From Mytilus edulis (lineage: Eukaryota > Mollusca > Bivalvia > Mytilida > Mytilidae): a stretch of DNA of 64,000 nt. The notes under the pieces were generated by a model that worked only from the letters and a program-made list of their open reading frames with translations, had not been told where the DNA came from and ran no database searches. The DNA is taken from positions 69,490,178 to 69,554,177 of the forward strand of contig NC_092354.1 of NCBI RefSeq assembly GCF_963676685.1. Direction: 5' to 3'. The position numbers and the translations under genes are program-made. Positions 1 to 12,781 of this stretch are shown here, piece by piece; within the stretch, counting starts at the first letter, position 1, and each line of letters begins with the position of its first letter.

Positions 1-783
1 TGGCTCAGTATACATGTATAAAACGATAAGTTTTCATACTGTTATAATCTTTACGATTTTAGATTTTGTTGGGGTCAATATACATAATTGATATAATCGT
101 TCTTTTGTAGACAATAACTATTTTCACCACTGAATCGATGCCACTGATGGTAGACGTTTCGTCCCTGAGGGTATCATCAGTCCAGTAGTCAGCAATTCGG
201 TGATGAAAAGCATATAAAAAATATGGTCATTTTTAAAAATTTACTGTTTGCAAAAGTACAAATCATTCGAAATACGAAGGGGATTTACTTATCACAGTCA
301 TAGATTACCTAAGCCGTATTTGGAACAAATTTTTGGAAATTTCGGTTCCTCAATGCTCTTAGACATTGTACTTGTTTGGCTTTCTATATATTTTGATATG
401 AGCGTCACTGATAAGTCTTATGTAGACAAAAAGCGCGTCTGGTGTATTAAAACTTATAAGCCTGGAACTTTTGATAACTATTTCCTTTCACTCTTTGTTT
501 GGATCCTTTCGGTTCAATAGAACTTAAAAAAAAATGAATGTTTTTTGTACACAAATAATTATATCCTCCTTTTCGTTATTAACTTAAAAAATAGAATATG
601 ATTCTAGTGTATATAAGTTTCTAGAGTCTGACGTGTTTTTTCTACATTTTCCGTCACCAGCTGGAACGTTTCAAACCAAATATTTGAAAGCAAATCAAAG
701 AACGTTAAGCGCTAGATAACCAAACGGATATCTTAACGGAATAATAGATGAACTTTGCTTGCGAGATTCTGAACCTTATTTTC
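1..783. other. Intergenic sequence with one dispersed repeat copy
   Basis: Positions about 128-500 are a reverse-orientation copy of the common mussel repeat containing the GCGCGTCTGG / TCATCAGTGACGCT motifs. The reading frame inside it is a by-product of the repeat. Nothing else is recognisable. Confidence 0.5.
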
Positions 784-787
784 TTAA

Positions 788-3700
788 GGGCATACGATAC
801 AGTAGAGATCCCTCGTTGATTTTTTCCAGTAGGTCAATTTTAATGTGTACTTTCCAAATATGAAAAGAAAAAGTACCTTCATGACTTACTTTTTGAGATA
901 ATTTGGTTCGAAATTTGCATATTTGGAAGAAAATTCCCGAAAATTCATAAATAATGACTTTTAAAGAAAGTAACAATACTTTTGAACAAAAAGTCATAAC
1001 TTAACCGGGTTTTTTGTAAAACGTTCCCTTGATCAATGTCATCTGAAACAAGTTTAAGGTTAAACCAAATTATAGTTTTCCGGATTTAGATTGATATATG
1101 CGAAATAAAGAAATTGACCATATTTTTGCGTATTTTCGTAAGTGCAGAAAAAAAATGATCGTTGATTTTTTCTTGAAATTTTGGCGGAGTGTTCTTGAAA
1201 CAATACTTGATTGATTGCAAAAGAAAAAAATATGGGTCCATGTGCTTGTTTTTTCAATAAAAGACATATACCTTAATTTTGACGACGTCTGTCAGTATGG
1301 CGCTAAATTACGTTGTATAAAGTTTTAATCGCACCAACGTCGTGTAATTATTCCCGCCGTACACGACTTTGCTGTCAGGTATATGAAGGTGTTTTCCAAA
1401 GCGTTGATACTTATCATAAAAATTCATAAGATGGTTATTCGTAAAATCGCTAAACATTTGTGCTAAACATGAGGCTAAACATTTACGAAACGGAATTTGG
1501 ACAGGAACCTTTTCATGATAAAAAAAAGGATATAGAAAAGGATCCCAACAGATTACTTTGTCAGATGTACGGAAAAACAGAAAAATCTTATAGAAGTATA
1601 CAGGTGCAGCTCCGTCCGACATTAGTTTTAAATTACTTCATGTACCGAAAGAGGATCGCCAACATTATTGCAAAGGCCCTAACATGGCAAACTGTGAACC
1701 AACTATAAATAAAGTGAGGTGATACCATTAATTAACAACCGTATAACCTTCAACAATGACAAAACCTGTCAGCTTTAAAAGGCCCCGACGTACTTGGATT
1801 TTTTTTCTTTTTACATTCTAAAGATAATCATCTTTCAAATTTAGATTATAAGGAGTACTTCTTGTTCTATAGTTTGAGCTGTTTTGTGCAATTTCATGTC
1901 ATCATTGCCTCAGTCGACTGAAAATGAAGTTGTAGTATAACATTTCATAGGAAGTACTGCAGCTAGTATTAGAGAATAATATTCAAGGATGTCTTTATCA
2001 ATAGATAAGTTGCATTACCTTTCATACGGCGTAACTGTATGAATATTGGCGTACTTGTTTGTCTAGAAGTAGAGCTATATTGAAAACACTTTATTTGTTC
2101 TTCTCTCCGATCGTCGAACTATAATTGTGTTACTTTTCTCAGAAACAACGCTACTGCATGACTTCATATTTGCTCATCAGCTTGACAGCGACGAGTTTTA
2201 ACGTGTGTACACTTTCTGATCTGTCTGCAATTAGTGTACATTTGTCGATACTTCAATTTATATCTCTCAATACATTGAAGTACAAAAGGCAGATGCTTAT
2301 ACAAATAAGAAGATGTGGTATGATTACCAATGAGGCAAATCTCAACCAGAGACCAAATGACAAAGACGTAAACGACTTTAGGACATCGGACGGCCTTAAA
2401 CAATGATAAAAACCCATACCCCATAGTCAGCTATGAAAAGACCCTACATGACAAATGCAAAACAACTCAAACGAGAAACTTACAGTACAAAACAATGAAC
2501 GAAATACAAATATGATATACAATAACAAACGACACCATTGAATTGCAAGACCTTTCAACAGCACGTGAACGGACGTTTTCTTGTTTTGGTCTATAACATC
2601 CAGACTGATTCCCCAAAAAATAAACCAATTAAACAAACTAACGTGTGACAATTCTGCATCTATTGGCAATATTTTGCTTTAATTCAAAACAAAAACGACA
2701 CCAATGTATTTTTTTTAAAACTTTTTAACGGACTTTTATTGACACATTTTCTACATACACATACACATATAATATCATATATTTAAAAAAAAAAATATTA
2801 AACTCTGCAAATTTTTTTTATGTACCAAGGCAAGTCCAGAACAGGATGAGAGACTTCTTTGTCTATAATTTTATTTACTAATAGGGGTGTTATACGACCT
2901 TGTCCACCCATGAGGGTCTCGCATATGCAGTCGGTTTTGTTATTTTATTGATTGTCTGTTAAATTCGGCCGTACAATAACAATTCACCATTCAATTTGCA
3001 GTCTGCCCAATGCTATACAAGAAGAAAAAAATAAAGACACAAACTATTTTGATTCTGATTATCTTTCAATTCAATATAGTATTATTGACTTCATTATCAA
3101 TGAATGAAAATAAATGTTCTCGTCATGAAAAATATTGCACAGATGTACCCCACACCGTAGTAATGACTTTTGTGTATGGATTTCAAATCTTCCAACACTA
3201 GACCCGATTCGGCCACCCTACGCGCCATATATTTTGTTAAAATTTTCTTATTAATCACGGGTTCATACGTTTTCTCATTTCTTTTAGTTTCATTAGAATA
3301 ACATGTTGATATCATAAATGTTCAATTAAATATTTGCCGCTGGACGTTAAGCAGCTATTAATAGATATAGGAAGATGTGGTATGAGTGGCAATGAGACAA
3401 CTCTCAATCCAGGTAACAATTTATAAAAGTAAACCATTATAGGTCAAGGTACGGTCTTCAACACGGATCCTTGGCTCACACCAAACAGCAAGCTATAAAG
3501 GGCCCTAAAATTACTAGTGTAAAACCATTCAAACGGGAAAACCAACGGTCCAATCTATATAAAATCTATACTCATAATTAACTATTGCAGCTTTTGTCAT
3601 ATTTGTGCTGATGTCAAAAATAGCAGGTCCTTTTGTTCCGTAATGTGTCTTATTTGTTAAAATGTTATTAAGCATTTTACAGTTTAAGCAACGAATAGTA

Positions 3701-4208
3701 GGATAGCTCCGAAATCCTTGCAATTTTTCTTTCTCTTAGTACGTTGAGCAGATTCCGTTTGGCCGTACAGTTTTGGCAGTTATTCAGTGCTTTTGCCAGA
3801 CTAAAAACCCCCACAATTCTTCTTCCGTCTTTCCATGTTATACTATCAGAACTCTCTTTTGAGTCTTTTACCATTTCTTCAATTCGTCATATAAAGTTGT
3901 ATTTGATTTATTTTTGTTCATCTCCAGTATTTCCTTTGATCTCACTGCTCTTCGGCGGATTTCGCCGTCTTTTAGAAACGACATAGCCACTTTTTTAGCA
4001 GGTACTTTTTTTCAATTCGCGCAACCTGATTATGACGTTAATGAATATTCCGCGAAAATATGACTTCATTTAAAGCGACGTCGCGAAATGTTAACGTTCT
4101 TATTAGAAACATCGCGAAATTACAACGTTCTGGTTACCAACGTCGCGAAAACAACACGAAAAGTTTTGAAAACATTATTATCTGCCCCTGCTACTGTATC
4201 GTATTCCC
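788..4208. mobile_element. 3.4-kb TTAA-flanked inverted-repeat element
   Basis: The left end reads GGGCATACGATACAGTAG after TTAA (784-787). The right end, read on the opposite strand, is GGGAATACGATACAGTAG after TTAA (4209-4212), so 17 of 18 terminal bases match and the flanking TTAA is duplicated as in piggyBac-type insertions. No transposase frame is visible. The interior holds older dispersed repeats, notably a fragment at about 3357-3545, so this is a non-autonomous, nested copy. A 541-bp relative with the same ends lies at 39341-39881. Confidence 0.6.
3357..3545 (-). repeat. Dispersed mussel repeat ending CTCACACCACATCTTCC
   Basis: Reverse-orientation copy of a family seen again at 17815-18000 (-), 32580-32960 (+) and, more diverged, at 54985-55310 (+). 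Shared landmarks include AGCCAAGGCTCCGTGTTGAA and AGTTGTCTCATTGACACTCA. Only the 3' part is present. Confidence 0.7.
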
Positions 4209-5013
4209 TTAATACTATTAATTCTTCGTGTATCAACATGAATAAATATTTTGTCAACGTTTTACAGTAGATTGGCAAGATTTGATCTTTAAATGCTAGA
4301 TATCAGACAAAGGTATTTAGTTTTAACATATTTATTCATCATCAATACAAAAATATCATCGTACAAAATACACATTAAAATTAATTCACACAAAAGTATT
4401 TAAACGTTATCTTATTGCATGCATCAAGCTTCTAATTTAATGATAAGGTATAAGAAAAAAAACAAGTTTTTTGTAAGTTGTTTACTTTATTCACTGTATA
4501 ACAAGGGGGTGCTTATCATTTTTTCATTGCTTATTTCTTTTCAGTCTTACATAAGAAAACGTCACCAATCAACAAAATGAATGGTAACCAACTGTCATAT
4601 TGAACATACAAGTAACGGCTGCATTAAACAAGTTGACAATTCAGTTTACTTATAAGTAATTGCACTTAGTTAAACATCAATGTACAACTGTTCAATACAT
4701 ATATTCTTCCATGATGTCCATGAAACTGTTAAAAATGTATTCGTTTTAAAAAAAAACATGTAGGAAATGTTTCTGTTATTAATGCGACCAGACTTGTTAC
4801 AACGAGACTGTTTAATTTATTTTGAAAAGCTTGCTATATGGGCTATTCGTTGAAAAATATCATTTAACATGATCTAAAAAGCAAGTTGCATGACTTATTT
4901 AGGTGAAACAGTTGACGTCCCTGTATCAAGATAAATGCATTTAGAAAATTTTAATAATTCAATCATCCATCATCGTTATTCCAAGTATATGTTAGTGGGG
5001 CGGCTAAGTACCG

Positions 5014-5345
5014 ATAGTTATCAAAGGTACCAGGATTATAATTTAGTACGCCAGATGCGCGTTTCGTCTACATAAGACTCATCAGTGACGCTCATATCCA
5101 AATACTTATATAGCCAAACAAGTACAAAGTTGAACAACATTGAGGATCCAAAATTCCAAAAAGTTGTGCCAAATACGGCTAAGGTAATCTATGCCTGGGT
5201 TAAGAAAATCCTTAGTTTTTTTGAAAAATTCTAAGTTTTGTAAACGGGAAATTTATAAAAATGACCATATTATTGATATTCATGTCAACACTTAATCGGG
5301 GATGATACGTCCACCAGGAGTGGTATGACCCAGTGGTGCGATTTT
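5014..5345 (+). repeat. Dispersed repeat (TTATCAAAGGTACCAGGATT family)
   Basis: A long copy running from the TTATCAAAGGTACCAGG start through the CATCAGTGACGCTCATATC block to CCCAGTGGTG. Other copies: 31654-31930 and 57044-57375 (forward), 60771-60935 (forward), and in reverse 128-500, 10195-10610, 16935-17115, 48850-48970 and 60555-60765. It is very common in mussel DNA as I recall it; the mechanism of spread is not evident from the sequence. Confidence 0.75.
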
Positions 5346-6232
5346 TGACAAAATCATGCAAATGGTGATACAAGCATAAGATTTGGCACATACGTTCTTT
5401 AGGGCAGAAAATAATTCACCACTTCCGGTTACGGTCGTAAATTCTTACAATCGACTTAGATAGTAGTGTCAAGGATATGCTATAAACATTTGGTATAAGT
5501 CCATTATTTTAGACAGACAGGAAGGTCGATTAATATATTACTTCACCATATTTTCTGGTGTTTTTCGTTTTAACAGCTACAGGAACACATTGTTGTGGAA
5601 TCTGGTTTGACGGACTTGCCTCTACCAGAACAAGTTTTCTTGCATCAATTTTCTTCATGGAAAAGTTCTACAGTGTCCAATTTGGAATCCACAACTCATT
5701 TGCAGTCTCATTAATCCATCAAAAATCACCCGGACTAGGTAGACGCTGTTCATGTTTGACTGCCTGTCCCTATACATGACTACCTTGATATGCAGTTCGT
5801 TTGGTGTGCGCAAGCAGTGCAGCTCTGGTAGACGGAATTGTTTCATACTGTTTTTGTTTCCTTACAAACAATTACAGCCTTGATTCATTGATGTCAAATA
5901 TTGGTGTTGGGGTTATGCATAACTAAAACTAATGCCTCTTTCAACTCCATTTCAGCATCACTCACCGATGCAGGTTTCTTACTCAATCGCACAAACACCC
6001 CGGTTTCCAGAGTCTGCCATGCAGGCTTCTTTTCATTTCCATGAAAATTGGAGAGTGTCACTATTTGGCCTTTTAAGCATTTTTTTATTCGATCGTCACT
6101 GGTGAGTCTTTTGTAGACGAAACGCGTGTCTGATGTAAATATAATTGTTTTGTTTGGTATCTATGATGAGTTTATTTCCAGTTAAAGCGTAAAATAAATG
6201 GCAATATCTCTGATTACGAACCAAGAGTGTGA

Positions 6233-6600
6233 TCAATTTCGTAAATCAGGAGCTATCTTGCAGGTCATTTCCTTTATCAAATGCCAAAAAAAATCTACTT
6301 TAAGTGTCTTGAAAAAAACTACGTTAATTATTAGTGTCGTCTTCACTCCCTTTAAATGCACTTTTGACCACTCAAACTTATTCTGTAAACTCATGAACAG
6401 ATAGTCGTAATTTAGAACAGAATGGCAGTATGAATAACATCTTCGGGCAAAATAAGTGGTTCTTGTTTTGTTTTCAGATGCAGGTTTAATATTCATGTAA
6501 GCATTAGGAAGTTCAGGTAACTTTTTAGATTTTGGTTTACTTGTGGGTAATATAATCTGATCCTTTCTAATGCCAACATTTTCGTTCGTTGTTTGTTGAA
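6233..6600 (-). pseudogene. Unidentified protein-like stretch
   Basis: An open minus-strand frame of about 120 codons runs through PTSKPKSKKLPELPNAYMN and later SLQNKFEWSKVHLKG to a stop at 6233. Composition looks protein-like in the first half. No start, splice context or family could be assigned, and repeats lie on both sides, so it may be a relic of a mobile element or chance. Confidence 0.2.
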
Positions 6601-7309
6601 AATTACAGATTCTGGTCCCAAGAAATATAAGTTTGATGTTGTTAAGATGGAGTTATGGTCTATGTTATCGACTGCAGCTGTGGTTAATAAAGACAACAGT
6701 AGTATACAGCTGCCCATAAGTCATAAATCGATAAAGGGAAAAAATCCGGGTAACAAACTAAACCCTAGTGAAACAATTGAATAAAAGCGGACAAACCTCA
6801 TTTAAATAACGTTCAATAACAACTTCACTTTGTTGAGTTGATATTTACAGTACCTGGTCATACGATATGCATATCCCATGTTGAAGCAATGTATCTATAA
6901 GCTTTATTTCTTATGCAGCAAAAGTACTGCAATATGATTAGTTAATTACCATGGTGTAAATAACACCCCACCCGTGTTCATCCCGGGATTAATAAAATTT
7001 GCCAAAATTGAAAAAAAAAAAATATATGCCAAAATGAAAAACAACAGGACAAAAATTAAACCAAAAAAATGGTAAAAAATTCCCGAAATAGAGGTTTGTC
7101 AGGTCTGCTTATCGAAAAACTACTGATTCTTCAGTCTTTCGTTGAGTTTCAAAGATCTATGTAACCAACTCAGCAAATACAGTTTCTATCATAATAGTTT
7201 CCTCCTCAGTACAAATGCTCTCGGCCTCTGTGACTCGATTATCAACTTGGTTCATGATTTTATACCTGCTCGTCAGATTGTCTACATCGTCCCCCGTTTC
7301 TGTATAGAT

Positions 7310-7800
7310 CGTTTGCATCACCAATATTGTGATGTTGACAACATTGTGATGTTGACAACGTGACGACAGCATCTACAGTGTCTCCCTTTCTTGTCTATAT
7401 TGTTAACATCGCTGACATCGTGATGTCGACAACATCGTGACGACTTCGTATTCATCGTCCCCCTTTCCTGTCTACACTGTTGACATCCCTGACATCGTGA
7501 TGTTGATAACATCGTAACGACATCGTATACATCATCCCCCTTCCCTATTTACATCGTTGACATCGTCATCTACATCGTCTCCCTTACCTGTCTACATCGT
7601 TGACATCGCCGAAATCATGATGTTGACAACGTCGTGACGACATCGTCGACATCGTTGACACCGCGATGTTGACAATATCGTGATGACATCGTCTAAATCG
7701 TCCCCTTTCTCTGTCAACTATCGTTGACATTGCCGACATCGCGAAGTTGACAACATTGTTACAACAGCGTCTACACCATTCTACTTGCTGTTTACATTGT
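7310..7800. repeat. Minisatellite of GACATCG-type units
   Basis: An irregular tandem array rich in ACATCGTTGACATCG and GTGATGTTGACAACATCG. Pyrimidine-rich landmarks (CCCCCTTCCTGTCTA type) recur near 7386, 7461, 7538, 7582 and 7698, giving a period of about 75 bp with indels. Frames crossing it are repeat products. Confidence 0.8.
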
Positions 7801-7903
7801 TGACAACGCCGATATTACTTGGTGAGTTATACGATACACTTAGTATATGTTTTATATTTGGCATTGTACGACTTCGTATTTTGTCATTTTTGTTTATAAA
7901 AAC

Positions 7904-8996
7904 TGGGGATGGCAACGAGTACTCGAGTAATCGGGTACTCGATCAAAAGGCCGAGTACTCGAGTACAGTTTTAGTACTCGGATACTCGTTTGGCTGTTAT
8001 ACATCTTGAGATATTTCTCTTCACATTCCCACTCACTTTAGCTCTTTTGAAATAACCCATTCGTAATACTTAAATAAAATCAATTAACAACATAAATATA
8101 ATATATTGAGGCTACTTTTTGTTATAGTAGTACCAGCAACGTGCTTTCCTTCCGAGGGAATTTTTTCATATACATTTATTGAAACAAACATAGAAAGTCA
8201 AACAGTCTTTCGTCTGAAATTGTTGACCAGATCATATTTCTAAACAAGAACAAAATGACCTGCGTTAAACCCTACACAACTGATTAGAGACATTTTTAAC
8301 GGTGTTTGTACACGATCAACACTTTCATGGATTAATAATTAACTCATCACAAGCCGTAAAAACTTACCTTTGTTTGTTAATCAAGATTTCTATGTAAACG
8401 TAATTGGTATGAGATGTATATCTAAATTAATGTAATTAAATGAAAATAAACTGACAACGGCATGGCTAAAAAAAGATCAGACAAAGGATAGCGCAAAAAA
8501 AAAACCCACAGAAAAAGTAAGACTGAACAACACGAATAAGCACAATTAACTGAAGTCCAATATTGTTGTTGCCAATAAATGGAAAAGTCGTATTATAAAA
8601 AAATACGAACTCCTAAGAAACAGACGATACAAACATGTATATTGTCTACTTTGTCGGTATTCATATGTAAATATTTTTGATTTTTGTTTGGAATAAGGTT
8701 TATGAACACGAACACAAACAATTAGTGTTGTTATGATTATAGGTTATTTATAGAAACGGCAGTCGGCAATTCATTGTTTAATTGACACAAACAAAACAGC
8801 ATTGATCAAGCTATGTTTGTAGTACTACGTTTATCTTTCGTTAACATGTTTATGAAAGGTTTTAACAAAAATACTGCATCCCACTTAAAATCTAAACTTT
8901 TCAATAAACATTTAAGCTTCACCCGAGTACTCGCGAGTACTCGAGTATCATGACCGAGTATCCGAGTATTAAATTTCAGATCTTTTGACATCCCTA
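7904..8996. mobile_element. Non-autonomous hAT-like transposon (1,093 bp)
   Basis: The ends are TGGGGATGGCAACGAG on the left and, on the opposite strand, TAGGGATGTCAAAAG, close to the CAGGGATG-type ends of hAT elements. A perfect 8-bp target duplication ATAAAAAC stands at 7896-7903 and 8997-9004. Subterminal arrays of GAGTACTCG palindromes occur at both ends (about 7916-7990 and 8925-8970), as expected for transposase binding sites. No transposase frame remains. Confidence 0.82.
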
Positions 8997-10194
8997 ATAA
9001 AAACATAACTCTAGACCCATAATAATGGAAGAGGAATACCGGGAAAAAGTCTAAATTGGCAATTTTGTGGACTGGTTTTTTCTAAATGTATCCTTAGCTA
9101 GCTTTCATTAACTGCGAGCTATCTTTTTAAAAAAAAACCTGTATGCAAGCATTGCCTATGTTAATTTTAAAATTGTTTGTATGCACATTGAACGACAAAT
9201 CTATGTGAAGTAAAACATTTTTTGACGTCAGACACACAATTCAATGAATGTATTCGTAGATAAATGTTGTTGTGTTCTGTTAAATTGTTCCTTTTAAAAT
9301 TATTATTCGATGATGACTGATGTACCCATATTTTGACTATTTTATTTATTGTGTCTGTTTAGTTAACGCATCAATGTAAATATTACGGAATTTGATAAGA
9401 CTGTCATCAAATAGAGAGGGTTAGCGCTATAAAACCAGATTTAATCCACCATTTTCTACATTTAAAAATGCCTGTACCAAGTCAGGAATATGACAGTTCT
9501 TGTCCATTCGTTTTTTATGCGTATTTGTATATGATTTTGCCATGTGATTATGGACTCTCCGAATTGATTTTCCTCTAAGTTCAGTAGTTTTGTGATTTTA
9601 CTTTTTAGTATTTCATTTTTAACTGCCTTTTGGTGGTTATCTTTTTCGGTTGGATTCATTAAAATATTGAAAACAACACGTTATTAATTTCTTGCGTCCG
9701 AAGCGCTTTTCTGGATATACCTTCATCAGGAACGCTCAAAGCCAAACATTTGAAATCCGAAGATGTATAAGTACCGAAACCGTTGAAGAGCTGTATGTCA
9801 AAAATACCTAAAATATATAGCCAAATTCATCTAAAGCCAACTTTGCCTGAGGGAGTTGAAACCTTAGTTTCTAAATAATTTATAAATTTATAAACGGACA
9901 AATTAAGGATGTATTTTTTCTGGGGATATTTTTTTTTCTTTTTAATCTCTGGTTAAGCAGAGGGGGTAGTTTGGATCCAACAAAACTCAGTTAAACTCCA
10001 CCGCATTTGTATGCGCCTGTGCGAAGTCAGGAGTGTTTTGGTCATTGATGTGTCATTGTCTTATTAAACCTTTTAGTTTTAAATAAGATACTTAAATATG
10101 TGTTATGCTCTTGAGTTTGATTCTTCTTGTTTTGTTTGGGGTCTTCCAGACCTGGCTGCCTGTAAGAGGAAAGTTCCTACTCCATTGGTGTCTA

Positions 10195-10610
10195 CTTTTG
10201 TAGAAGAAACGCGCGTCTAACGTACATTTTAATCCTGATATCTATGATGAGTTAATTTGCTATCACTGGGTTAATGCCACTACTGGTGGAGATTCATTTC
10301 CCCGAGGGTGTCACTAGTCCAGAAGTCAGTACTTCTGTATTGACTTGAGTTATCATTGATATGTTCATATTTATAAATTAACTTTTAACAATACTTTGGA
10401 TTTTTGAAAAACTAAGGCTTTTCTACCTCAGGAATAGATTACATTAGCTGTATCTTGCAGAATCTTTAGGAATTTTTGGTCCTCATTGCTATTCACCTTC
10501 ATACTTTATTTGGCCTTTCAGACATTTTTTATTCGAGTGTCACTAGACGAAACGTGCGTCTGGCGTTAATATAAAATTCTAATCCTGGTATCTATGATGA
10601 GTTTACTCGA
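10195..10610 (-). repeat. Dispersed repeat (TTATCAAAGG family), full-length reverse copy
   Basis: It runs from one GAAACGCGCGTCTAACG block through GGTTTTTCTACCTCA-type sequence to a second GAAACGTGCGTCTGGCG block, so one complete period between two unit junctions is visible. Confidence 0.65.
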
Positions 10611-10689
10611 TGATCATGACAAACCATATATCATACAAACTAAGTTTTAAAAAGTTTGATAATTCAAAAAGTTTACAGATGAAATACAA

Positions 10690-10970
10690 CGGAAACATAT
10701 TCATACAACACCATGTCGACATTGTTGTATTCAAAATTAGCAATGTACACACGAGTAATGTGTTAGCGATATCAAAAATTAACAATGTAGACAAAAGTAT
10801 GAAACGGTATCGACAACGTTGTACACTATCATGTTGACATTGTCTACTTTGCGATATCGTTAGTGTCAACGATGTAGAAAAGAATATGAAACGATATCAA
10901 TAACGTTGTACAATATTATGTCGACATTGTCTACTTTCGATGTCGACAATATCGGTACTACTTTCTACAC
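10690..10970. repeat. Short TGTCGACATTG-type tandem array
   Basis: Repeated TGTTGACATTGTCTAC, GATATCG and AACGTTGTACA blocks at irregular spacing, reminiscent of the 7310-7800 array but with a different unit. No coding function. Confidence 0.55.
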
Positions 10971-12336
10971 TGGACATGAATGACTTATTCACCCTATACT
11001 TTATACTTGTTGTAAGCATGTTCAACGGTTATAAAACATATAAGTATTAACCATATATGTATGTCAACTTTATGTATAAGGAGGGTAAAACTGTTTTGAT
11101 TTGTTTAAATGTGATCAATAAACAACTGTTTATTTTTAAAAAAAAAGGTCATTTTCTGTGAAAGTGGTATAATTAATAGAAATATGATCACATCATGCAT
11201 ACAATTACAGCAATGGTTTAAAAGAAAATAAGCTTAAGGATTTAAATAAAAGTACCGCATTATAAAATGAAAATCAGGAGAATGGAAACGGGGAATGTGT
11301 CAAAGACACAACAACCTGACCATAGAGCAGACAACATCCGAAGTCCATCAATGGGTCCTCGAGGCAGTAAGAAACTTCCGAACCCAAAGGAGTCCTTCAG
11401 CTGGCCCATAAACAAATATGTCTACTAGTTCAGTAATAATGGACATCATACCAAACTCAGAATTAAAGAAACAAGAAAAAAGACACAAGAAACTTAAATT
11501 AAAAAAAATTATTTACAAAGAGAGATGATCCTGACTTGGGACAGGCCCACATATGTGGCGGGGTTAAACATGCTTTTTTGATATCTCAACCCTCCACCTT
11601 TATCCACGAGCATCACTGAAGAGACATGTATTGTCGAAATGCGCATCTGGTGCAAGAAAATTGGTACCGTTAATTTTATTATCTCTAGCCAATGAAGAAA
11701 AAACCCAAACACATGTGATTCAAATAAAAATCAATATGCACGTAACCAAAGTGAGTGATTGTGTCGCTATATTTAGTTTTCTATGTTTTATTTTTTAGTC
11801 TTTTTGTCCTCTTTTTTTTTTATTGCAATTACAATGTTTAAGAATTATGAGTTTGACTATCTCTTTGTTTTTTTTGTCAATTTTTTTAATACATTCCTCT
11901 AAAATCCTCGCAGTGTGAGGAAGGGTTATGAAAATCAGTCACCGTGCTGTATTTGTTCACATTAATATATAGATCTTCAGCTTTGTAGTCAGTAATTATC
12001 CAGGTGTAACAATAAGGACCAATAATTTCAATTATTTTGTTTAATAAATGCATGCTTTCTTATTACTACATAAATGTGTACACTCCATTTCATATACTTG
12101 CATCACTTCTTCAAGAACCTGCAAGAAACGATCCCATAAATAAATACATATTAACGTGTGTCACATAGATTGGAGAAAGTTATGATTCAATCATGTTAGA
12201 CATGTAATATAGGGAAGAAGATATCAAGGGTCCATTAAACTGGTATATCACACTAACTTGTTATCAAAGTTTCCGATTATCTTTAAATCAATGTATATTT
12301 GACACAGATGAAAAACGACAACAAATATTTTAGTAT

Positions 12337-12342
12337 TTTAAT
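12337..12342 (-). promoter_or_regulatory. Candidate poly(A) signal of gene B
   Basis: ATTAAA on the minus strand, about 205 nt past the stop, in a 3' flank that can still be aligned with the 3' flank of gene A (41640-41830). No AATAAA was seen closer. Weak evidence. Confidence 0.3.
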
Positions 12343-12545
12343 CATCTCAATAGAAATAATTTGCTGATGAATAGCAGAGTAGAATTGTTTCACGTTTTCA
12401 AATGATTTTTTTGTTATTATTGAGCGTCTTATTAAGTAAAGGCAATAGCAGTGTACCGCTGCTTGAAATTCATCAATCGATTGAGAAAAAAATAAATCCG
12501 GGTTACAAACTAAATTATTAAGTTTAAGTTATACATGAGTGATTT

Positions 12546-12781
12546 CTATGCTTTACGGAACATCATTCTTGTTGACTTAAGCGAGTAGTATCTCCAATGC
12601 CTCCAAATCAAACCATTAACAACTAACTCATGAGTTCCATTCACATACTGACCATTCAGGTTGCTAGCACTACAACCATATCCATTGTACCACCAAGCTC
12701 CTTTAAAGCGCTGTGCGCAATACATCTGATTTTTATCTTTAGTCGAAAACATCTGTCCATTATGGAAAACAAGCGAATCTC
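12546..12781 (-). CDS. Gene B exon 8: fibrinogen domain C-terminus and stop
   Basis: The exon is 236 bp, like gene A, but with two compensating indels: two extra residues near the second Cys ([13 protein letters not shown] against [11 protein letters not shown]) and two fewer before YSLK. It keeps [35 protein letters not shown], an NGTH sequon and [13 protein letters not shown]. The acidic calcium loop is missing, as in gene A. About 24 of 76 aligned residues differ between the copies. Confidence 0.94.

Larger units (their letters stand above)
4213..7300. other. Repeat-rich intergenic stretch with no supported gene
   Basis: It holds a copy of the TTATCAAAGGTACCAGGATT family at 5014-5345, a partial copy near 6085-6180 and a fragment of the repeat with AATCCGGGTAACAAACTAAA at about 6690-6775. 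Two minus-strand stretches, about 5890-6055 and 6233-6600, look protein-like but have no recognisable domain and probably come from decayed elements. Confidence 0.45.
9005..12300. other. Repeat-dense sequence downstream of gene B
   Basis: Contents: a fragment with CCTGTACCAAGTCAGGAATA (about 9415-9500, related copies at 41395-41475 and, inverted, 51500-51640); reverse copies of the TTATCAAAGG family (10195-10610); a short TGTCGACATTGT-type array (10690-10970); and a mussel repeat with GGGAATGTGTCAAAGACACA (11270-11490) followed by another with GAGCATCACTGAAGAGACAT (about 11510-11690). No supported gene. Confidence 0.5.

Noticed and set aside
7318..7512. Cys- and Arg-rich frames across 7157-7512
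   Set aside because: They are by-products of the GACATCG minisatellite on both strands.
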